This document shows, piece after piece, positions 60,153 to 64,000 of a DNA stretch of 64,000 nucleotides; positions within the stretch are counted from its first letter, which is position 1; each line of letters starts with the position of its first letter. A program made the position numbers and the translations under genes. Where the stretch lies: contig CM052354.1 in NCBI GenBank assembly GCA_028551475.1, positions 5,501,391 through 5,565,390 on the forward strand. The letters run 5' to 3'. The stretch is from Casuarina equisetifolia. Lineage: Eukaryota; Streptophyta; Magnoliopsida; Fagales; Casuarinaceae. The notes beneath the pieces were generated by a model. The model saw nothing but the letters and a program-made list of their open reading frames with translations, ran no database searches and was not told the origin of the DNA.

Positions 60153-62435
60153 TCATAGTATGTCTCTAGGATACAACACAATTGGACTTCTCACTTTGCG
60201 GTTGCCATTTTCTTCAGTCCATACAAGTGCACCAAATGAATGTTTCCGATTCTCGCTCTCCTTCTGCCTCAAAGTGATTTTGTAGGATTGCTTCTCATTC
60301 TTCTTTCCAAACACCAATCTTTCTGGGGAGACTGTTACAATATAATCCTCTAGAGCTGTCACTGTGGGCTTGTAAACAGCAAACGCTTTACCGACATTAG
60401 TTAGAGTTCTATAAAACTTCAAGGACCACCGCTTTGTACTTGCTTCGTAAGTACCAATAAATGAAGGGTAATTTAGATCCATAGATGCGTTCGAGCAGCG
60501 ATATTTTTTGGATCGAATAATTTTGTCTAGTTTCTCTTTATAGCGATCAAGATAACACAATTGATTAACGTAGTCCTGTGGGGTTGCATCATAAACCAAA
60601 CCTGGGTCAAGCGCTTTATTTGGATCAATGTGTCCTGCTCCTATGGCAAGAGGCGAAGCAAAAGTAGTTTTGCCATTTTCTTTGATTGGGTTCAGAGTGT
60701 TATCCAAAGGATCTGCAGTGGTTATGATTGCAGACCTTATAGCAGCGGCGCTCCATTCCGGGTGCGCAGCTTTTAGAAGAGCAACCACACCAGCAGCGTG
60801 AGCGCATGCAAAAGATGTCCCAGATAATATTTCGTAGTCACTGTAGAGAGCTCCTGAACCCAACCGAGTTTCTGTGTTATTTGGAATTGAAGCACCTAAA
60901 ACCAGTTCACCAGGCGCCATTACATCTGGCTTCAGTATCCATTGAAAAAGCTGGGATGGTCCTCTCGATGCAGTAGGAGACAAAATAGGTGCAGGTTTTG
61001 TAGCCATGATTGTCTTTTTAAACTCTATGGTGACCAATGGCGTATTTCTATCTTGGGCATACGAAAGCAAAGCATTTGCATCCTCTAAGCTAATAACCAA
61101 ACATGGACAAGGAGATTTAGCTAATCTCGGTCGAAGCAAATCTTCAGAGATAACTATAGCTCCCACTATTTTTGATCTAATAAGAGAATTAAATTGAACA
61201 TCTAAATTCCCATTATCACATATGATGACGCCATAAGGTGCTTGCGACAATGATGCGAGAGAGTCGCACTTTGATAAGCTTTTATTGTACACCAGTGGAA
61301 GTTTTTGTAGCATGTTTTCACCTTTGAACAACGACCAACCAGTAATGCTTAAACCATTTTCTAAAGCTATGGTTCCACCAAACCACCGGTCAACGGTACC
61401 TGATGTTACTGTTAAGACCCAAGGTATTCCATTATCTAAAGATCCATACCGTGGGCCAGCATTTCCTGCAGCGGTTGAGACCAGTATGCCCTTTTCCATT
61501 GCAGAAAACGAAGCTATTGCAAAGGGATTCTCGTATAGATCGAGATGTTCAAAGCCTAGGGCAGCACAAAGCACATCAACTCCATCAGCTAAAGCTTGAT
61601 CCATACCTGCGAGAACATCAGACTCTACACCGCCTACACGCCAAAAAACCTTATAAATGGCGATCCTAGCTTGCGGCGCAACACCTTTCGCTGTTCCGTT
61701 GGCATAGCCGAAGTACGAAATTCCATGCACATAATTTCCAGCGGCTATGGAGGAAACCATGGTCCCGTGCCCTGTAGTGTCCCTAGCAGAGTCTTCTATA
61801 TCCACTAAACCGCCAAATTCTTGTTTTAAACCAGCGTTGAAATACCGAACTCCAATAAGCTTAGAGTTGCAGAGTGAGGAATTGAACTCTTCTCCGCCCT
61901 CACACGAACCATTCCACCTAGCTGGAACACCTGTGGGCATGCCATCATCTTTGAAGCTTGGGCTTTCAGGCCATACGCCGGAATCTACGAAACCAATGAT
62001 AATGTCTTTGCCGTAGTTTGAGGCTGGCCATAGACCAGTGTAAGCACCAAGCGATAGGTATTCAGGGGTGTGGGTGCTAACTGGTGTTACAGCCGTATCC
62101 TTGGAAGCGGAGATGAACCACGGGGACTTCTTCAGAGATTTCAATTCGTCGTAGGACAAAACAGCGGTAAAACCATGAAGAGCATTCTCGTAAGTATACA
62201 AAATCGATGGTGAGGATCGACTGCCATCCTGTGATTCAAGGGCTGCAAACTTGAAGGAATCAATGATGGAGGAGTACCAGTGATGATGGCTAGTAAATAC
62301 CTTGGGCATATATGATTTGTCCACACGGACAATAAACCTGGATCTCTCCCCTGAAGCTGAAGAACAAGGCGCTAACAGGACCCAGAGAAGAACAGAAGAG
62401 GCCAGAAGAGGAAAAACCCCACCAATGAAACCCAT
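60153..62435 (-). CDS. Subtilisin-like serine protease (subtilase, SBT1-like), secreted
   Basis: Intronless, 760 residues from ATG 62435 to TGA 60153. An in-frame ATG 31 codons upstream exists, but 62435 places a proper signal peptide first (MGFIGGVFPLLASSVLLWVL ... CSSASG), and the pseudogene at 26489 starts at the same point. Domains in order: inhibitor I9 prodomain (about 32-118), then the S8 catalytic domain with Asp151 (FVDSGVWPES), His223 (GHGTMVSS), Asn325 (AAGNAGPR) and Ser541 (SGTSFACAHAAG). A protease-associated region is inserted at about 345-430, and the fibronectin-III-like C-terminal domain spans about 655-757. The mature enzyme probably starts near Thr121 (THTPEYLSL). Length and layout are normal for plant subtilases, which act in the apoplast after prodomain removal. 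Several N-glycosylation sites (NGS, NSS, NGT, NKS, NNT) fit secretion. The Ser motif has Ala where most relatives have Pro. The specific substrate is unknown. Confidence 0.95.
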   Translation of the reverse strand: MGFIGGVFPLLASSVLLWVLLAPCSSASGERSRFIVRVDKSYMPKVFTSHHHWYSSIIDSFKFAALESQDGSRSSPSILYTYENALHGFTAVLSYDELKSLKKSPWFISASKDTAVTPVSTHTPEYLSLGAYTGLWPASNYGKDIIIGFVDSGVWPESPSFKDDGMPTGVPARWNGSCEGGEEFNSSLCNSKLIGVRYFNAGLKQEFGGLVDIEDSARDTTGHGTMVSSIAAGNYVHGISYFGYANGTAKGVAPQARIAIYKVFWRVGGVESDVLAGMDQALADGVDVLCAALGFEHLDLYENPFAIASFSAMEKGILVSTAAGNAGPRYGSLDNGIPWVLTVTSGTVDRWFGGTIALENGLSITGWSLFKGENMLQKLPLVYNKSLSKCDSLASLSQAPYGVIICDNGNLDVQFNSLIRSKIVGAIVISEDLLRPRLAKSPCPCLVISLEDANALLSYAQDRNTPLVTIEFKKTIMATKPAPILSPTASRGPSQLFQWILKPDVMAPGELVLGASIPNNTETRLGSGALYSDYEILSGTSFACAHAAGVVALLKAAHPEWSAAAIRSAIITTADPLDNTLNPIKENGKTTFASPLAIGAGHIDPNKALDPGLVYDATPQDYVNQLCYLDRYKEKLDKIIRSKKYRCSNASMDLNYPSFIGTYEASTKRWSLKFYRTLTNVGKAFAVYKPTVTALEDYIVTVSPERLVFGKKNEKQSYKITLRQKESENRKHSFGALVWTEENGNRKVRSPIVLYPRDIL

Positions 62436-62554
62436 ACTTCCTTGATGGATATTTTCCCGGGAACAATTTTTTGTTATAAGAATGTGAGTTTTGTGACAAG
62501 AACTAAGTCTTAGGAACTGGAAAAACACGGGCAGAACTCGAGGATCAAAACTTA

Positions 62555-62562
62555 CTTATATG
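62555..62562 (-). promoter_or_regulatory. TATA box of the subtilase gene
   Basis: The minus strand reads CATATAAG about 120 bp before the ATG. The paralogous stretch upstream of the pseudogene (about 26610) reads TGTACATATTG, so the element is weakened there. Confidence 0.45.
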
Positions 62563-63049
62563 CTGGGCCTTTTTTCTTTTGTCAAGTAAAATCACTATCA
62601 GGAAGGGAAAATATTGTCGCTTTAGAACAGCTAAAACCAATTTGGTTCCCCAGTTGTAAGAAATAGCACGAGATCTCTAATAAAAAACTTGACTTCGTTG
62701 GCGTGCTTCATGAGCCAAAGTGGCTATATGAACAAAGCAAAAGCTCATTTCAGATGGAGGCCTTTGTGACATTTGTTTTGTTAAAGTTTGAAGGGTCGTA
62801 CTAAAAGCAAGTAAAGCATTTGAATGGCTCTTGAACTTGGGAAGTGGAAACTCAATCGTGGGGAAACGTCAATATGATGAATCTTTGATGGCTAATCCTA
62901 AACTAACTGAACAATGTTGGAAAAATAATTTTTAAAACGATGATTTGATACTTTTAATGAGAATACCTACAAAGAAAGAGCAGATTATCAACAGATGTTA
63001 ATCTGAAATGCCTCCTCTGCTTTACGGTAATGTCAACAGTCGTTCAAAT

Positions 63050-63265
63050 TTACATGTGGGTCTCCAGAAACGCCAAGACTGCCAAACCAGCAGCCCATAC
63101 ATCATCGTTCGACACATACTCTGCGGGGAATGGCTTACGCCTCCACTGCACCAGACAAACGGCATTCAATCTGTTCAAGGTATTTGCCATGATATTATCA
63201 CCGACGTTGCTTGTTAAATGATTGGACTGAAGGACAAGAGAACACACCTTTGTTAAATGAGACAT
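63050..63265 (-). CDS. Hypothetical small ORF in the duplicated region
   Basis: A 71-codon frame from an ATG at 63265, ending NDDVWAAGLAVLAFLETHM just before its stop. The nucleotide sequence of the last 30 codons is well conserved in the duplicate at about 36970-37060, including the stop. The duplicate has a one-base length difference upstream and no matching ATG. It might be an exon piece of a larger gene or simply duplicated non-coding DNA. It was not recognised. Confidence 0.18.
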   Translation of the reverse strand: MSHLTKVCSLVLQSNHLTSNVGDNIMANTLNRLNAVCLVQWRRKPFPAEYVSNDDVWAAGLAVLAFLETHM

Positions 63266-63283
63266 GGCAAGGAGAATTCCTTA

Positions 63284-63625
63284 TTGGAGAGACGGACCCA
63301 ATAACTCTTAACACTATAACATATCTCCATGATTCCTTTATCCTATAGGATTCGAACTCAAGATGTAGAGTTTAACTTTAATACCAATTATTATAGACTC
63401 ACAATTGAGCCAAAAAGAAAACTTGTTGGAGAGATAGATCCAATAACTCTTAACACTATAACATATCCCGATGATTCCTTTATCCAATGGGATTCGAATT
63501 TAAGATGTGGAGTTTGGCTCTAATACCAACTGTTATAGACTCACAATTGAGCCAAAAAGAGAAATTGTTGGAAAGGTAGGCCAAATAATTCTTAACACCG
63601 TAACATCCTACACCACTTGTTAAGG
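63284..63625. repeat. 142-bp tandem repeat, 2.4 copies
   Basis: TTGGAGAGA.GGA.CCAATAACTCTTAACACTATAACAT starts at 63284 and 63426, and a diverged partial copy starts at 63568, giving a period of 142 bp. Each full copy contains CTTTAATACCAATTATTATAGACTCACAATTGAGCC or a close variant. The array is absent from the paralogous site near 37190, so it arose after that duplication or was lost there. Confidence 0.85.
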
Positions 63626-64000
63626 AAGGAATTTCAACTTGAATCCCACCTGCCATTTTCCGGATTGCAGAGGAAGCTGCAGATTTCAGCTGAGAACTTA
63701 ACTCAGAATCACAAATCACCGCATTATTTGGTTTACGATAGTGATGAAACAAATGCAAAATTAATGCAAGTATCACACACACCTTCCGGTCAATGATGCA
63801 AGAAACTGAACGCCTCTCTCATGTTAGATACATCTGATTAGATAATTCATAAATAACAGCCTCACATCCCAAGTCATCTATTGCACGTTAGTCCACAGTG
63901 AATGTCACCTGCATCCGAGTTATTTTTCACTTCAGACATTAAGACTTTTGCTAAACGAGAAGGCAACATCCCAATATGGGTTTGTTGTCCAGAAGAACAC

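Larger units (their letters stand above)
62755..63700. repeat. Duplicated subtilase-upstream DNA, copy 2 (uninserted)
   Basis: This matches 36592-37500 and is continuous with the promoter of the intact subtilase. TTTCAGATGGAGGCC at about 62748 is the counterpart of the TCAGA target site used by the young LTR element in copy 1. Confidence 0.8.

Noticed and set aside
62436-62528. In-frame upstream ATG extending the subtilase by 31 residues
   Set aside because: The extension is hydrophilic and precedes a complete signal peptide that would then be internal. The pseudogene paralogue also begins at the downstream ATG.

Overview
This is a plant nuclear window, from a eudicot judging by its content, and possibly from a woody species such as grapevine (the species is a guess from the overall look, not demonstrated). 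It is AT-rich, gene-poor and full of long-terminal-repeat retrotransposons that use plant tRNA-Asp and tRNA-Met primer sites. It contains one clear full-length host gene: an intronless secreted subtilisin-like serine protease on the minus strand (60153..62435). It also contains one intact small secreted glycine-rich protein gene (23587..23931, minus) with five decayed relatives.

Layout. From 1 to about 26.1 kb there is a threefold segmental duplication. Unit A covers about 1-5.15 kb, unit B 12.99-18.6 kb and unit C 18.66-26.12 kb. Each unit has the same order: a promoter-like block (B and C only), a 136-bp tandem repeat in three copies, a ~118-bp repeat in two copies, a type-1 glycine-rich gene, a spacer, and a type-2 glycine-rich gene. 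Only the type-1 gene of unit C is open from signal peptide to stop. Between A and B lie AT-rich spacer, a long hairpin (8472..8602), and an old Ty3/Gypsy fossil split by a solo LTR (10456..11762). A 5'-truncated LINE (21679..22523) sits in unit C only, so A and B serve as empty sites.

At 26.12 kb the truncated last glycine-rich copy abuts a scrambled subtilase pseudogene (26125..26489). Part of that pseudogene is inverted. Its upstream region is a paralogue of the region upstream of the intact subtilase. A young Athila-like Ty3/Gypsy element (26735..36586, minus strand, TSD TCAGA) has inserted into this duplicated upstream DNA, and the matching stretch near 62.75 kb preserves the uninserted site.

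From 37.8 to 59.8 kb the window is a nested graveyard. It holds a Ty1/Copia fossil with both LTRs (37855..42858), further Copia fossils (about 43.3-46.6, 49.4-50.4 plus 56.5-57.6, and 59.0-59.8 kb), and a Gypsy gag fragment (47.9-48.9 kb). It also holds a solo LTR (46633..47854) and a gag-only element (50439..56515, TSD ATGAA) of the same LTR family as the young element. From 60.1 kb to the end come the subtilase, its promoter region, the DNA shared with 26.5-37.5 kb, and a 142-bp tandem repeat.

No operons, CRISPR arrays, tRNA or rRNA genes were seen. The most distinctive content is the tandemly triplicated small secreted glycine-rich gene unit, and the paralogous pair of subtilase regions that records inversion and retrotransposon insertion.
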